Source: Ahrensia sp. (GTDB lineage: Bacteria > Pseudomonadota > Alphaproteobacteria > Rhizobiales > Rhizobiaceae). Taken from it: a DNA stretch of 64,000 bases. The DNA is taken from the NCBI GenBank assembly GCA_002698425.1, contig NZXU01000120.1, forward strand, positions 11,470-75,469. The letters are read 5' to 3'. A model generated the notes under the pieces. That model saw nothing but the letters and a program-made list of their open reading frames with translations, did not search any database and was not told the DNA's origin. The position numbers and the translations under genes were made by a program. The first letter of the stretch is position 1. Every line of letters starts with the position of its first letter. Shown piece after piece: positions 18,646 through 27,402 of this stretch.

Positions 18646-20188
18646 CCGGCGCCTCCTCGGCAAAGCCGTGCCCGGCCATGCGCTCGCCGATCGCGCGCAC
18701 CGACAACTCGCCGCGTTTCGAGGGCGGCGACAGGCGGCCCTTCGAGATCACCACGATCCGGTCGGCCAGCGCCAGCACCTCGTCGAGGTCTTCCGAGATC
18801 AGCAGGATCGCCGCGCCGCGATTGCGCGCTTCAAGCAGCTTGGTGTGGACATAGGCGACCGCGCCGACATCGAGGCCGCGCGTCGGCTGGTTGGCGAGGA
18901 TCACCTGCGGCTCGCCGTCGAAGGTGCGGCCGAGGATCAGCTTCTGCATGTTGCCGCCGGAGAGCAGCCGCACCCGCGCATTGGGCGACGGGCACTTCAC
19001 GTCATAGTCGCGGATGATTGCCTCGGCGAAACCTTCCGCCGCCTTCCAGTCGAGAAATCCCATCCGGCTGAAGCGCGGCGAACGATAGGCTTCGGAAATC
19101 ACGTTTTCGGTGACGCTCATGTCCCCGATCATGCCGGTCGCGTGGCGGTCTTCGGGAATGCGGCCGATCCGGTGAGCCAGCGCCGCGCGCGCCGACCAGT
19201 CCCTGACGGCCTCGCCGCGAATGCGGATCGTGCCGCTTTCAGGCTTCAGGGTTCCGGCGATCAGCGCCGCCAAGGCCGCCTGGCCGTTGCCGGAAACGCC
19301 CGCCAGCCCGGTGATCTCCCCGTCGCGCAGGGCGAGGTCGATGGCGTCGAGCGGCGCCCCGCCCGCCCGTCCGGCAGTCGAGACGCCGGCAAGTTCGATC
19401 ACGGTGTCGCCTGGCGAATGCTCGACGACCTCCGGTTCCCGGATGGTTTCGCCGACCATAAGCGCCGCCAGTTCGCCGCGATCCGTCTCGGCTGTCCGCC
19501 GCTCGCCGGAAATCCTGCCCGACCGCAGCACCAGCACGCGGTCGCTGACCGCCATCACCTCGTTCAGCTTGTGCGAAATGAAGATGATCGACAGACCCGT
19601 TGCGACCAGTTTCTTCAGCGTGGCGAACAGTGCCTCGGTTTCGAGCGGCGTCAGCACGGCGGTCGGCTCGTCGAGGATCAGCACGCGGGCGTCGCGATAA
19701 AGCGCCTTGAGGATCTCGACGCGCTGCCGTTCGCCGACGGACAGGTCCGAGACAAGCGCATTCGCACGGACTTCGAGGCCGAAATCGCGCGACAGTTCCG
19801 CGATCCGCGCCAGCGCCCTGCCCCGGTCGAACCGCGGCGCGAACAGCGTCTGCGTGCCGAGCGCGATATTCTCCAGCACCGTCATCTGGTCGGCCAGCGT
19901 GAAATGCTGATGCACCATGCCGATGCCGGCGGCGAGTGCGGCGTTCGGTTCGCCCGGCGGCAGCGCCTTGCCGAAGGCCTCGACCGTGCCCTCGTCGGCC
20001 ACGTAATGGCCGAACAGGATGTTCATCAGCGTGGTCTTGCCGGCGCCGTTCTCGCCGAGCAGCGCGATCACCTCGCCCCGCTTCAATTCGAAGGAGACGG
20101 AATCATTGGCCGTCAGCGGGCCGAAACGCTTGGTGATGTTGGAGAGGCGGAGAACGGTCTCCGCCTCTCCGCCCCCTTGTGAGCCCAT
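18635..20188 (-). CDS. ABC importer ATPase with two nucleotide-binding domains (NupO/YufO type)
   Basis: 517 aa with two ABC cassettes. The first is complete: Walker A GENGAGKTT, signature LSVGERQRVEI, Walker B VLILDEPTAVL and a switch histidine in FISHKLNE. The second has a weak Walker A (GVSGNGQAA), signature LSGGNMQK and ANQPTRGLD in place of the Walker B glutamate, the usual asymmetry of this family. Energises uptake through the two permeases. Start overlaps the end of the binding-protein gene by one base. Confidence 0.93.
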   Translation of the reverse strand: MGSQGGGEAETVLRLSNITKRFGPLTANDSVSFELKRGEVIALLGENGAGKTTLMNILFGHYVADEGTVEAFGKALPPGEPNAALAAGIGMVHQHFTLADQMTVLENIALGTQTLFAPRFDRGRALARIAELSRDFGLEVRANALVSDLSVGERQRVEILKALYRDARVLILDEPTAVLTPLETEALFATLKKLVATGLSIIFISHKLNEVMAVSDRVLVLRSGRISGERRTAETDRGELAALMVGETIREPEVVEHSPGDTVIELAGVSTAGRAGGAPLDAIDLALRDGEITGLAGVSGNGQAALAALIAGTLKPESGTIRIRGEAVRDWSARAALAHRIGRIPEDRHATGMIGDMSVTENVISEAYRSPRFSRMGFLDWKAAEGFAEAIIRDYDVKCPSPNARVRLLSGGNMQKLILGRTFDGEPQVILANQPTRGLDVGAVAYVHTKLLEARNRGAAILLISEDLDEVLALADRIVVISKGRLSPPSKRGELSVRAIGERMAGHGFAEEAPDAA

Positions 20189-21210
20189 CAGCTCGATTTC
20201 GGCTCTTCGTCGTTGATCTCGACGGTGAAGTCGCCAGCCTTGATAGCCGCTTCCTTCTCGGCAACGAGGTCGAGCGCCTCCTGCGGCACCTTGCCTTCAA
20301 AGGTGCCAAGCGGCGCCAGCGAGCAGCCGCCTTCCTTCATGAAGGAATAGGTGCCGTAATTCTCGGCCTTGAACTCGCCGGCCTTGACCTTGGCGATGGC
20401 GGCGTCGAGCGTCGGCTCGAAATGCCACAGCGCCGAGGCGACGACCGTGTCCGGATAGTCCGGCTGCGTGTCGATGACGTTGCCGATCGCCAGGATACCC
20501 TTTTCCTTGGCCGCGTCAGAAACGCCGAAGCGCTCAGCATACATGATGTCCGCGCCCGCATCGATCTGCGCGAAGGCGGTTTCCTTGGCCTTGGGCGGAT
20601 CGAACCACGAGCCGATGAAGGCGACCTGGAAGGTCGTGTCCGGAGCCATCTCCTTCACACCGGCCATGAAGGCGTGCATCAGGCGGTTCACTTCCGGTAT
20701 CGGGAAGCCGCCGACCATGCCGATATTCTTCGATTTCGTCATCGCACCGGCGATGATGCCGGAGAGATAGGACGCGTCCTGGATGTAGTTGTCGAACACC
20801 GCGAGGTTCGGCGTGTCGTCCTGCGGCATGAAGGACGATCCCATCAGGAACGCCTTGTCGGGATAGTCGCGCGCCACCTGCCGGGCGGCGTCCTCCACCG
20901 CGAAGATCTCGCCGATAATCAGGTCGTGGCCGGCCTCGGCATATTCGCGCATCACGCGTTCATAGTCGCTGTTGGACGTGTTCTCGGAGAAGACATACTC
21001 GATTTCGCCGCGTTCGACGGCGGCATTGGCCGCGATATGGATGCGGCTCACCCATTGCTGCTCGACCGGCACGGTGTAGATCGCCGCGACCTTGAGCTTC
21101 TCCTGGGCGCTTGCCCGGCCGATGAGGCCCGGCATGGCGAGAATGGATGCACCCGCGGCGCCGGCCTGAAGCAGCCTGCGACGGGTTGTTGTGAAGGACT
21201 TGTGGGACAT
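20188..21210 (-). CDS. BmpA/PnrA-family substrate-binding protein of the nucleobase importer
   Basis: 340 aa from ATG 21210, preceded by AGGAG at proper spacing. The N-terminus has a twin-arginine type signal (TTTRRRLLQAG, hydrophobic stretch, then ASA-Q), so it is periplasmic. VAAIYTVPVEQQWVSRIH, GIIAGAMTKSKNIGMVGG and VNRLMHAFMAG are typical of the BMP family, whose members bind purine nucleosides or related compounds. First gene of a five-gene operon running down to codA. The 100 bp upstream contain an A+T-rich block (21255-21290) likely to hold the promoter. Confidence 0.92.
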   Translation of the reverse strand: MSHKSFTTTRRRLLQAGAAGASILAMPGLIGRASAQEKLKVAAIYTVPVEQQWVSRIHIAANAAVERGEIEYVFSENTSNSDYERVMREYAEAGHDLIIGEIFAVEDAARQVARDYPDKAFLMGSSFMPQDDTPNLAVFDNYIQDASYLSGIIAGAMTKSKNIGMVGGFPIPEVNRLMHAFMAGVKEMAPDTTFQVAFIGSWFDPPKAKETAFAQIDAGADIMYAERFGVSDAAKEKGILAIGNVIDTQPDYPDTVVASALWHFEPTLDAAIAKVKAGEFKAENYGTYSFMKEGGCSLAPLGTFEGKVPQEALDLVAEKEAAIKAGDFTVEINDEEPKSS

Positions 21211-21311
21211 TGCGCGCACTCCTGTCTGCGTGGAAATCCGGTAACCCGCCAATTTTTTGATCAGATGGTAAAACGAGTTCAAAAAAACGGCAAGAGGGGG
21301 GACCGAATTGC

Positions 21312-21755
21312 TCACAGCCTCGACATGACGAGACCGGCACCGACCAGCAGGATCGCGGCGATGCGTTGCCAGCCGATCTCGTTGACCGGCACGCCGAAGG
21401 CGCCCGTGCTGTCGATCACCACGGCGACCAGCAATTGCCCGAGGATCAGCGTGGCGGTCATCGTCACCACGCCGAGGCGCGACACGCTCCATATCGCGGA
21501 CCAGACATAGAATGCGCCGAGCAGTCCGCCGGTGAACATCCAGGGCTGCGCTGATTTGAAGATCGAGAACCCGGCGAAACCGCCCCTGAATGCGAGGACG
21601 AGAAACAGGGAGAGGAAACCGACGCCGAAGGAAACCATCGTCGCCAAGGTGCTGTCCCCGGTCGCCCGGGAGAGCGCCGAATTGATCGGCGCCTGGACGC
21701 CGAGCGCAATCCCTCCGGCGAAGACGGCCGCAAGCGCGATCCAGAAAACATGCAT
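21312..21755 (-). CDS. YdcZ-type DMT-family small membrane protein (DUF606)
   Basis: 147 aa from ATG 21755, with five predicted membrane segments. GVQAPINSALSRATG near the N-terminus, then SFGVGFL and GALYVWSAI-like (GAFYVWSAIWSVSRLGV), and LILGQLLVAVVIDSTGAFG are typical of the DUF606 family, half-size members of the drug/metabolite transporter superfamily. Usually two half-size copies make one transporter; here a single gene, 101 bp upstream of the importer operon and in the same orientation. Substrate unknown. Confidence 0.85.
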   Translation of the reverse strand: MHVFWIALAAVFAGGIALGVQAPINSALSRATGDSTLATMVSFGVGFLSLFLVLAFRGGFAGFSIFKSAQPWMFTGGLLGAFYVWSAIWSVSRLGVVTMTATLILGQLLVAVVIDSTGAFGVPVNEIGWQRIAAILLVGAGLVMSRL

Positions 21756-21953
21756 GGAATTCTCCCGGAAATCAGGCGGCCTCTCCGACCGCAAACCGGA
21801 CAATCACAAGCCCAATCCCGCCACGCGGTCAAATGTCAGCAGTTAACCGCGCTTGTGGAATGTCCGACCTTACCCAATTGCCATCCTCTTAAAACTTACC
21901 CATAGTGAAACAGAGAGGCGCAAAAGAGACATAAAATTGCGTATTTTCTAGTT

Positions 21954-22769
21954 ATGCGTGCTTATCCGTCTGTATTTCGCATATTTGCGATGCTAGCCCT
22001 GCTCTTGGGATTCTCCGGGCAGAGCGTCGGCGCGACTCTCATCCCGATTCTGGACGAGGCGACAGAAGGCGGTCGCAACAACGGCCTTCCGCTGAACGGC
22101 TATTGGGCCGAGAGCCAGCGCTATCAGCAAATTTGGGATTCCGGCCTCTTCGGCACCGAAACGCTCCGGATCGACTCGCTCTCGTTCCGGCTCGACGGCA
22201 ACTATGGCAGTTCGTTCGATCTTGCCGCTTTTCCCGGATCGATGGTCTATTTGTCGACGAGCCAATACAGCTCCAAGTCGCTGACGGAGTTTTTCGACCT
22301 CAATCACGGTGTCGACAAGACCCTCGTCGATTCGAATTTCTCGGTGTCGGGGACAACCGGGCCGGGTTCGACGAATCCGTTCAACGTGACCCTGTTGTTC
22401 GACACGCCTTTTATCTACGACCCGACCGTGGGCTCGCTGCTTCTCGAAATGGTCCTGCCGTTCCTCCCGGTCACATCGCAGTTTGACGCCGTGTCTGCGG
22501 GCGACGCGATCACGGCCGAATTCTCCAGGACATCGCCGACGACCGGGACATCGAGATTATACGCCGTCAACTCATCCAGCCCGTACGGGAGGGTAACCTC
22601 GCAATACGGATTGGTGGCGGCGTTCGACGCGACCCCCTTCGACTCCTCCTCGATCGCCGTTCCGCTGCCGGCCGGTATCGTGCTTCTCGGCAGTGCGGCC
22701 GGCCTGCTGGCTTTTGCCGGCGCCCGGCGCAGGAGAAACCCTTCGCCCCGGGGGAAAGAGGCAAGCTAG
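21954..22769 (+). CDS. VPLPA-CTERM-sorted surface protein
   Basis: 271 aa. N-terminal signal peptide (FAMLALLLGFSGQSVGA) and a C-terminal tripartite sorting signal: VPLPAGIVLLGS, hydrophobic helix, then ARRRR. That matches the VPLPA variant of PEP-CTERM signals cut by exosortase/archaeosortase-like enzymes and found in proteobacteria that export extracellular polymers. The middle is Ser/Thr/Gly-rich and unrecognised, probably a beta-sandwich. No exosortase gene lies in the window, so it must be elsewhere. Confidence 0.8.
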   Translation: MRAYPSVFRIFAMLALLLGFSGQSVGATLIPILDEATEGGRNNGLPLNGYWAESQRYQQIWDSGLFGTETLRIDSLSFRLDGNYGSSFDLAAFPGSMVYLSTSQYSSKSLTEFFDLNHGVDKTLVDSNFSVSGTTGPGSTNPFNVTLLFDTPFIYDPTVGSLLLEMVLPFLPVTSQFDAVSAGDAITAEFSRTSPTTGTSRLYAVNSSSPYGRVTSQYGLVAAFDATPFDSSSIAVPLPAGIVLLGSAAGLLAFAGARRRRNPSPRGKEAS

Positions 22770-22806
22770 CGAAATTTCGCAGGTTTCCGGGCGCCGGAGA
22801 CAAATC

Positions 22807-22835
22807 AGGCGGCGCAACGGATATCCGCGCCGCCT
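22807..22835. terminator. Stem-loop between convergent genes
   Basis: Nine-bp perfect inverted repeat AGGCGGCGC / GCGCCGCCT with an 11-nt loop, between the stop of the VPLPA protein gene and the stop of the YegP-type gene. No T run follows on either strand, so it may be a weak bidirectional terminator or an RNA stabiliser. Confidence 0.45.
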
Positions 22836-22860
22836 GTCATCGCTGTGAACCGGTGAAGGA

Positions 22861-23229
22861 TCAGCTCTCGTCTTCGGTCGCAGCCGCGGGGCTGTTCTTC
22901 GAGACGCTCTCGGCGCAACCGATCGCGTTGCGCTTGTCGGTATAGGTTTCGGACCGCACCATGGTTTCGCCATTCGAGGCGACGAACCGGTTGAAGAACT
23001 GACCGTCCTTCGAACCGACGATCTCCCAGCGATAGCCCGACCCGTCCTGGTCCTTCGTCAGGTCGACGATCGCGGCGCCGGGCGTGTTCTTCTTCATCGA
23101 ATCGATGCAGTTCTGCGCGCTCGACTTGGACTTGTAGCTTTCCGACCAGACCATGACCTCGGAATTGTACAGAAACTGTACGCCGAACTGGCCGTCCTTG
23201 CGCGGAACGATCTTGAATTTGTGGGGCAT
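22861..23229 (-). CDS. YegP-type DUF1508 protein, two repeats
   Basis: 122 aa from ATG 23229; an in-frame extension to 23334 is unlikely to be coding. Two tandem repeats of the DUF1508 motif: FKIVPRKDGQFGVQFLYNSEV ... SESYKSKSSAQNCIDSM and WEIVGSKDGQFFNRFVASNGE ... SETYTDKRNAIGCAESV. YegP-type proteins are small cytoplasmic proteins of unknown function, often stress-induced. Confidence 0.85.
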   Translation of the reverse strand: MPHKFKIVPRKDGQFGVQFLYNSEVMVWSESYKSKSSAQNCIDSMKKNTPGAAIVDLTKDQDGSGYRWEIVGSKDGQFFNRFVASNGETMVRSETYTDKRNAIGCAESVSKNSPAAATEDES

Positions 23230-23462
23230 GGCCTTCTCCTCGATGGTTTTCCGGGGTGCGATTATCTTCGCAATGAAGACAATCACAAGCCTCCGCATCG
23301 ACTTCCTTGTGACAACCGCATGTTTTTTACGCAAAAGGCCAATTGAGGTCCTGCCGGGAGCGCTGCCGGAGGAAATAAGCGCGCGTTTCGGCGTTCGACC
23401 ACGCGCGGCCTTGCCGGGAAGTCGGGCGGCCCCGCCGTCAGGCCAGACGCCTCGCAGGCTTC

Positions 23463-24449
23463 CTATCCGGTACCGCTCCCGCCGCCCGCGCTCATCCAGC
23501 GGTCGACAAAGGCCAGCTTTTCGCGGATCACCGGGGTCAGCACGAAGGGATAGATATCCTGCAGGCCCATCGAACGGTTGACGTGGTTGAGCGCAATGCC
23601 GAGACCCGCGCCGATCGTGATCAGACGCTCCGTATCGGTTTCGCGATAGGCGTCATAGTCGGCTCCCGGCAGATCGGGCGACTGGAGGCCGGCAGCGACG
23701 AAACTGTCGGTGATATCCGTCAGATGCAACAGGTGCGCGAAGGTCTCCGCCCAGTCCTCATGCGGATGGCTCGACGCATAGGGCGTGACATGATGCGCGT
23801 TCCAGTCCGCCGGCGGCCCGTCTTGATAGTGCTTTTCGAGCGCCGCTCCGTAATCAGCCGTCTCGTCCCCGAACAGCATGCGGAAACGCTCGGTAAAGCC
23901 GTATTGCGGCGCCAGCCGCTCGAAGAAGAAGAAATGGCCGAGTTCGTGGCGAAAATGGCCGATCATCGTGCGCAGCCTTTCGCCGAGTTCGGCGCGCCGT
24001 TGTGTTCGCTCGGCCTCGTCGGCCTCCGTGACATTGATCGTCACCACGCCGTCGGCATGGCCCATCGTCACCGGCACCGTCCCGCCCCCCGTTTCTTCGG
24101 CCAACAGATGGAACACCGGCCGCGGACCGTCATCGCTGGAAACGAACCAGCCCCACCGGGCGAGATTGGAGAGCACCCAGCGTTTCGCCTGCTCGGTCTC
24201 CGCCCACAGGGCCCGGTTCTCGTCATGAAATGTATCCGGAATGACCGCGGTCGTCGCGCAGGACGGGCACAGATTGCCTGGCGCATCGGCGGCCCAGTTG
24301 CACCCGATCGTCTCGCGATTGGCGCAGCCGATGCTCAATGGGGTGAACCGGTCGCCGTCGACGTCGTAGGCAACCGCGGCCCCGCAGCCACATGCGAGGC
24401 TCTCGAATGAGAGCGCCGTTGCGCAGTTCGGACATGTGTAGAGTCTCAC
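23463..24449 (-). CDS. Putative zinc-binding metallopeptidase with N-terminal zinc ribbon
   Basis: 328 aa. The first 70 residues carry four cysteine pairs or singles (CPNC, CGC, GCAN, CPSC), a zinc-ribbon region. The middle has the gluzincin motif HFRHELGHFFFFE (HExxH) near 165-175 and a downstream HEDWAETFAHLLH that can give the third zinc ligand. This matches the family of conserved bacterial putative zinc peptidases annotated from COG4307. No signal peptide, so cytoplasmic. Substrate unknown. Confidence 0.85.
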   Translation of the reverse strand: MRLYTCPNCATALSFESLACGCGAAVAYDVDGDRFTPLSIGCANRETIGCNWAADAPGNLCPSCATTAVIPDTFHDENRALWAETEQAKRWVLSNLARWGWFVSSDDGPRPVFHLLAEETGGGTVPVTMGHADGVVTINVTEADEAERTQRRAELGERLRTMIGHFRHELGHFFFFERLAPQYGFTERFRMLFGDETADYGAALEKHYQDGPPADWNAHHVTPYASSHPHEDWAETFAHLLHLTDITDSFVAAGLQSPDLPGADYDAYRETDTERLITIGAGLGIALNHVNRSMGLQDIYPFVLTPVIREKLAFVDRWMSAGGGSGTG

Positions 24450-24633
24450 GGTTACCTCGCCTCTGTCACTCCCCTGCCGGCGGACGTGCCGGACGGCGTG
24501 ATTGATATCCTCTCACAAGCTTCTGGCGGAGTGGAGGTTCCCTGCCTCACCGGACTTTCAACGAAATGACGGATAATGCCACGGTATCTGAACCCGGTTT
24601 CCCCGCATCTTCCCGGATCCGGGACGTTTTCCG

Positions 24634-24647
24634 TTGACGGTTGTCAA
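24634..24647 (+). promoter_or_regulatory. FNR/FixK-type box upstream of the cytochrome c gene
   Basis: TTGACGGTTGTCAA, a perfect match to the alphaproteobacterial anaerobic box TTGAY-N4-RTCAA. Centred 115 bp before the ATG. A class II arrangement (box at -41.5) predicts transcription start near 24682, with a weak -10 (CATAAC at 24668-24673). The rest of the 306-bp gap (24450-24755) shows only G+C-rich sequence. Confidence 0.7.
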
Positions 24648-24755
24648 ATCCGCCTCTGCCACGGCGGCATAACGTTTCAGACGCCGGTGCGAATCCGGGC
24701 TCGATACGGGGCAACGCTCGCAGCCGGCACAACAAGAAGATGGAGGAGTGAGACC

Positions 24756-25166
24756 ATGAAAATAAGAACAGTTCTGACCTTGGCCGCTGCATCCGCATTG
24801 GCGATGCCGGGCGCCGCCGCGGCACAGACGACAGCCGGCGAGATCGAGTACCAACAGGCCTGCGCCGCGTGCCACGGGGCGGCGGGCCAGGGCGACGGGC
24901 CGGTTGCGGAGTATATGAGCGTGCCGGTGCCCGACCTGACGAGAATCGCCGAGCGCCGGAACGGCGCCTTCCCCTATCAGGAACTCATGCAGATGATCGA
25001 CGGGCGAAACGCCGAGCGACAGCCCGGCCCGCACGGCACCGCCATGCCCGTCTGGGGCGACCGCTTCATGCTCGACAGCGGCAGCGCCAACCCGGTCGAA
25101 AACGAGATTAATACGCTCGGGCGCATCTCGTCTCTGGTCGACTACATCTACAGCCTCCAGGAATAG
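24756..25166 (+). CDS. Small periplasmic c-type cytochrome
   Basis: 136 aa from ATG 24756, with GGAGGAG 7 bases upstream. Signal peptide ends at AAAAQ. One haem-binding motif CAACH (mature residues about 15-19) and a probable methionine ligand in GTAMPVWGDRF. Single-domain class I cytochrome, an electron carrier in the periplasm; it resembles those linked to oxidases or dehydrogenases. Regulation by oxygen through an FNR/FixK-family protein is suggested by the box at 24634-24647. Confidence 0.88.
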   Translation: MKIRTVLTLAAASALAMPGAAAAQTTAGEIEYQQACAACHGAAGQGDGPVAEYMSVPVPDLTRIAERRNGAFPYQELMQMIDGRNAERQPGPHGTAMPVWGDRFMLDSGSANPVENEINTLGRISSLVDYIYSLQE

Positions 25167-25231
25167 ACGCCGCACGCCGGACGTTGCGCATTCCTGCTTC
25201 CAAGCGAGGCATGGGCAGGCTAACAAGGATT

Positions 25232-26083
25232 ATGACCGGTTCCCGGCCCATGCCTCCGACACTCCAACCCCATGCGACGGGTAAAGCGATTCCCGCTTTT
25301 ATTGTCTTCTCCGATCTCGACGGCACGCTGCTCGATCACGCCACCTATTCCTGGCAGGCCGCCGCGCCGGCGCTCGAGGCGTTGAAAGAGCGCGGCATCC
25401 CGCTGATCCTCGCAAGCTCCAAGACCTCGGCCGAAATCGCCGAATTGCGCGCCGAGACGGGCTTTGACGACTGTCCCGCCATCGTCGAGAACGGCGCCGG
25501 TCTTCTCGAGCCGGCAGGTAGCGGGCCTGCCCCGGACGATGACCAGGTTCACCGCGACCTGATCGCCGCCCTCGATACATTGCCGCCGGAATTGCGGGGC
25601 AAGTTCACCGGATTTTCCGACTGGACGGTCGACGAGGTCGCAGCTCGTACCGGCCTGCCGCCCCAGGACGCCGCCCGGGCCGCCATGCGCCGCTTTTCCG
25701 AACCAGGCCTCTGGTCGGGCAGCGCGGAAGAACGGACCAAGTTCGAAACCCTGTTCGCACGCCACGGCATCACCGCGCGCCAGGGCGGGCGTTATTTGAC
25801 CCTGTCCTACGGCGCCACCAAGGCAGACCGCATGCGCGAGATCGCGGCGCGCTATGCCTCCGGCGACGAATCGCCGCGCATGGTCGCGCTCGGCGACGCA
25901 CCCAATGACATCGAAATGCTGGAAACGGCCGATATCGGCGTAATCGTCACCAATCCGCACGCCACGCCCCTGCCCGAGCTGGATGGCGAAAAGGCCGGAA
26001 GGATTGCGAGGACGCAAAAACCGGGGCCGGAGGGTTGGAACGAATCCGTGCTGCGGATTATTGAAGAACGACAGGACAGCTAG
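25232..26083 (+). CDS. gpgP: Glucosyl/mannosyl-3-phosphoglycerate phosphatase (HAD family)
   Basis: About 283 aa from ATG 25232 (AAGGA close upstream); starts at 25184 (TTG), 25211 and 25250 are also possible since the family core begins at VFSDLDGTLLDH. HAD motifs: DLDGT with the nucleophilic aspartate, LASSKTSAE, and GDAPNDIEML. The cap type and the block FTGFSDWTVDEVAA match mannosyl-3-phosphoglycerate phosphatase. Thirteen bp before the glucosyl-3-phosphoglycerate synthase gene, so its likely job is to remove phosphate from glucosyl-3-phosphoglycerate to give glucosylglycerate. Confidence 0.85.
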   Translation: MTGSRPMPPTLQPHATGKAIPAFIVFSDLDGTLLDHATYSWQAAAPALEALKERGIPLILASSKTSAEIAELRAETGFDDCPAIVENGAGLLEPAGSGPAPDDDQVHRDLIAALDTLPPELRGKFTGFSDWTVDEVAARTGLPPQDAARAAMRRFSEPGLWSGSAEERTKFETLFARHGITARQGGRYLTLSYGATKADRMREIAARYASGDESPRMVALGDAPNDIEMLETADIGVIVTNPHATPLPELDGEKAGRIARTQKPGPEGWNESVLRIIEERQDS

Positions 26084-26096
26084 GAGCAGGCGTCGC

Positions 26097-27317
26097 ATGG
26101 CGGATTTTCACCAGAACGGTCACGTGGCGACGCTGCACAATTTGCGGTCCACCAATCCCGGCACGCTCGAACGCGAACTGGAAGTCCTCTCCGCGCACCG
26201 CAAGATCACGCTGATCCTGCCCTCGCTCTATTCCGAACTCGAAGGTCCGGCGCTCGCCAACATCGTCCAGGAAATCTCCGGCGCCCGTTTCATCGACCAC
26301 ATCGTCATCGGTCTCGATCGGGCCAATGAGGACGAATACCGTAAGGCGCGCAAGTTCTTCTCGGTCCTGCCGCAGCAGCATTCGATCCTCTGGAACGACG
26401 GGCCGCGCCTGCAGGCCATCGACGACCGGCTCAAGGCGGCGGGCCTCTCGCCGGAGGAGCCGGGCAAGGGCCGCAATGTCTGGTTCTGCATCGGCTATAC
26501 GCTGGCGCGCCGCGATTCCGACGTGGTCGCGCTGCATGACTGCGACATCGTCACCTATTCGCGCGAAATGCTCGCCCGGCTGATCTATCCGGTCGCAAAC
26601 CCCGCCTTTTCCCATCTTTTCTGCAAGGGCTATTACGCCCGCCACGCGGACGGCAAGATGAACGGCCGCGTCAGCCGGCTGCTGGTCAGCCCGCTGCTTC
26701 TGGCCTTGCAGAAGACTATCGGCCACCGCGACTACCTGACCTATCTCGCCGCCTTCCGCTACCCGCTCGCGGGCGAATTCGCCATGCGCACGGCGATCCT
26801 GCCGGATATTCGTATTCCGTCGGACTGGGGGCTGGAAATCGGCGTGCTGTCGGAGGTCTGGCGCAACCTGTCGACCCGGCTCGTCTGCCAGGTAGAACTG
26901 TCCGACGCCTATGATCACAAGCATCAGCCGCTCTCCGAGGAAAACCCGCAGGACGGCCTGTCGCGCATGTCGATCGACATCTGCAAGGCGCTCTATCGCA
27001 AGCTCGCCACCGACGGCACGATCTTCAGCCAGGAGACCTTTCGGACCATCAAGGCGACCTATTACCGCGAGGCGCTCGACATGATCGAGGCCTATCACAA
27101 CGATGCGCGCATGAACGGGCTGCATCTCGACCGCCATTCCGAGGAACGCGCCGTCGAGCTCTTCGCCTCCAACATCGTCGAGGCCGGTCAGACCTTCCTC
27201 GACAATCCGATGGAAACGCCCTTCATCCCGAACTGGAGCCGCGTCCAGGCCGCCGATCCGGACCTGATGCGCGATCTCCACGACGCGGTGAAAGCCGACG
27301 AGGCGGAATTCAGCTGA
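26097..27317 (+). CDS. gpgS: Glucosyl-3-phosphoglycerate synthase (GT81-type)
   Basis: 406 aa from ATG 26097, with AGGAG 9 bases upstream. ITLILPSLYSELEGPAL opens the GT-A fold, VVALHDCDIVTY holds the metal-binding DxD-like site, and GDWGLEIG-like IPSDWGLEIGVLSEVW and YDHKHQPLS match GpgS proteins that join NDP-glucose to 3-phosphoglycerate. The product is the precursor of glucosylglycerate, a compatible solute made under salt stress or nitrogen limitation. Second gene of an operon with the phosphatase. Confidence 0.87.
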   Translation: MADFHQNGHVATLHNLRSTNPGTLERELEVLSAHRKITLILPSLYSELEGPALANIVQEISGARFIDHIVIGLDRANEDEYRKARKFFSVLPQQHSILWNDGPRLQAIDDRLKAAGLSPEEPGKGRNVWFCIGYTLARRDSDVVALHDCDIVTYSREMLARLIYPVANPAFSHLFCKGYYARHADGKMNGRVSRLLVSPLLLALQKTIGHRDYLTYLAAFRYPLAGEFAMRTAILPDIRIPSDWGLEIGVLSEVWRNLSTRLVCQVELSDAYDHKHQPLSEENPQDGLSRMSIDICKALYRKLATDGTIFSQETFRTIKATYYREALDMIEAYHNDARMNGLHLDRHSEERAVELFASNIVEAGQTFLDNPMETPFIPNWSRVQAADPDLMRDLHDAVKADEAEFS

Positions 27318-27402
27318 GATCCTGACCGCCGGCAACCGGTTAGGCCCGGGCGCTGATCCCGGCCGAAAGCGGCTCCGCAGATGGTCTGGCTCCTGCCCGT
27401 GT

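Noticed and set aside
24661..24720. GCCGGTGCGAATCCGG resembles part of a cobalamin riboswitch
   Set aside because: No CCGCCACTG-type B12 box or other conserved helices follow, and the gene downstream is a cytochrome.
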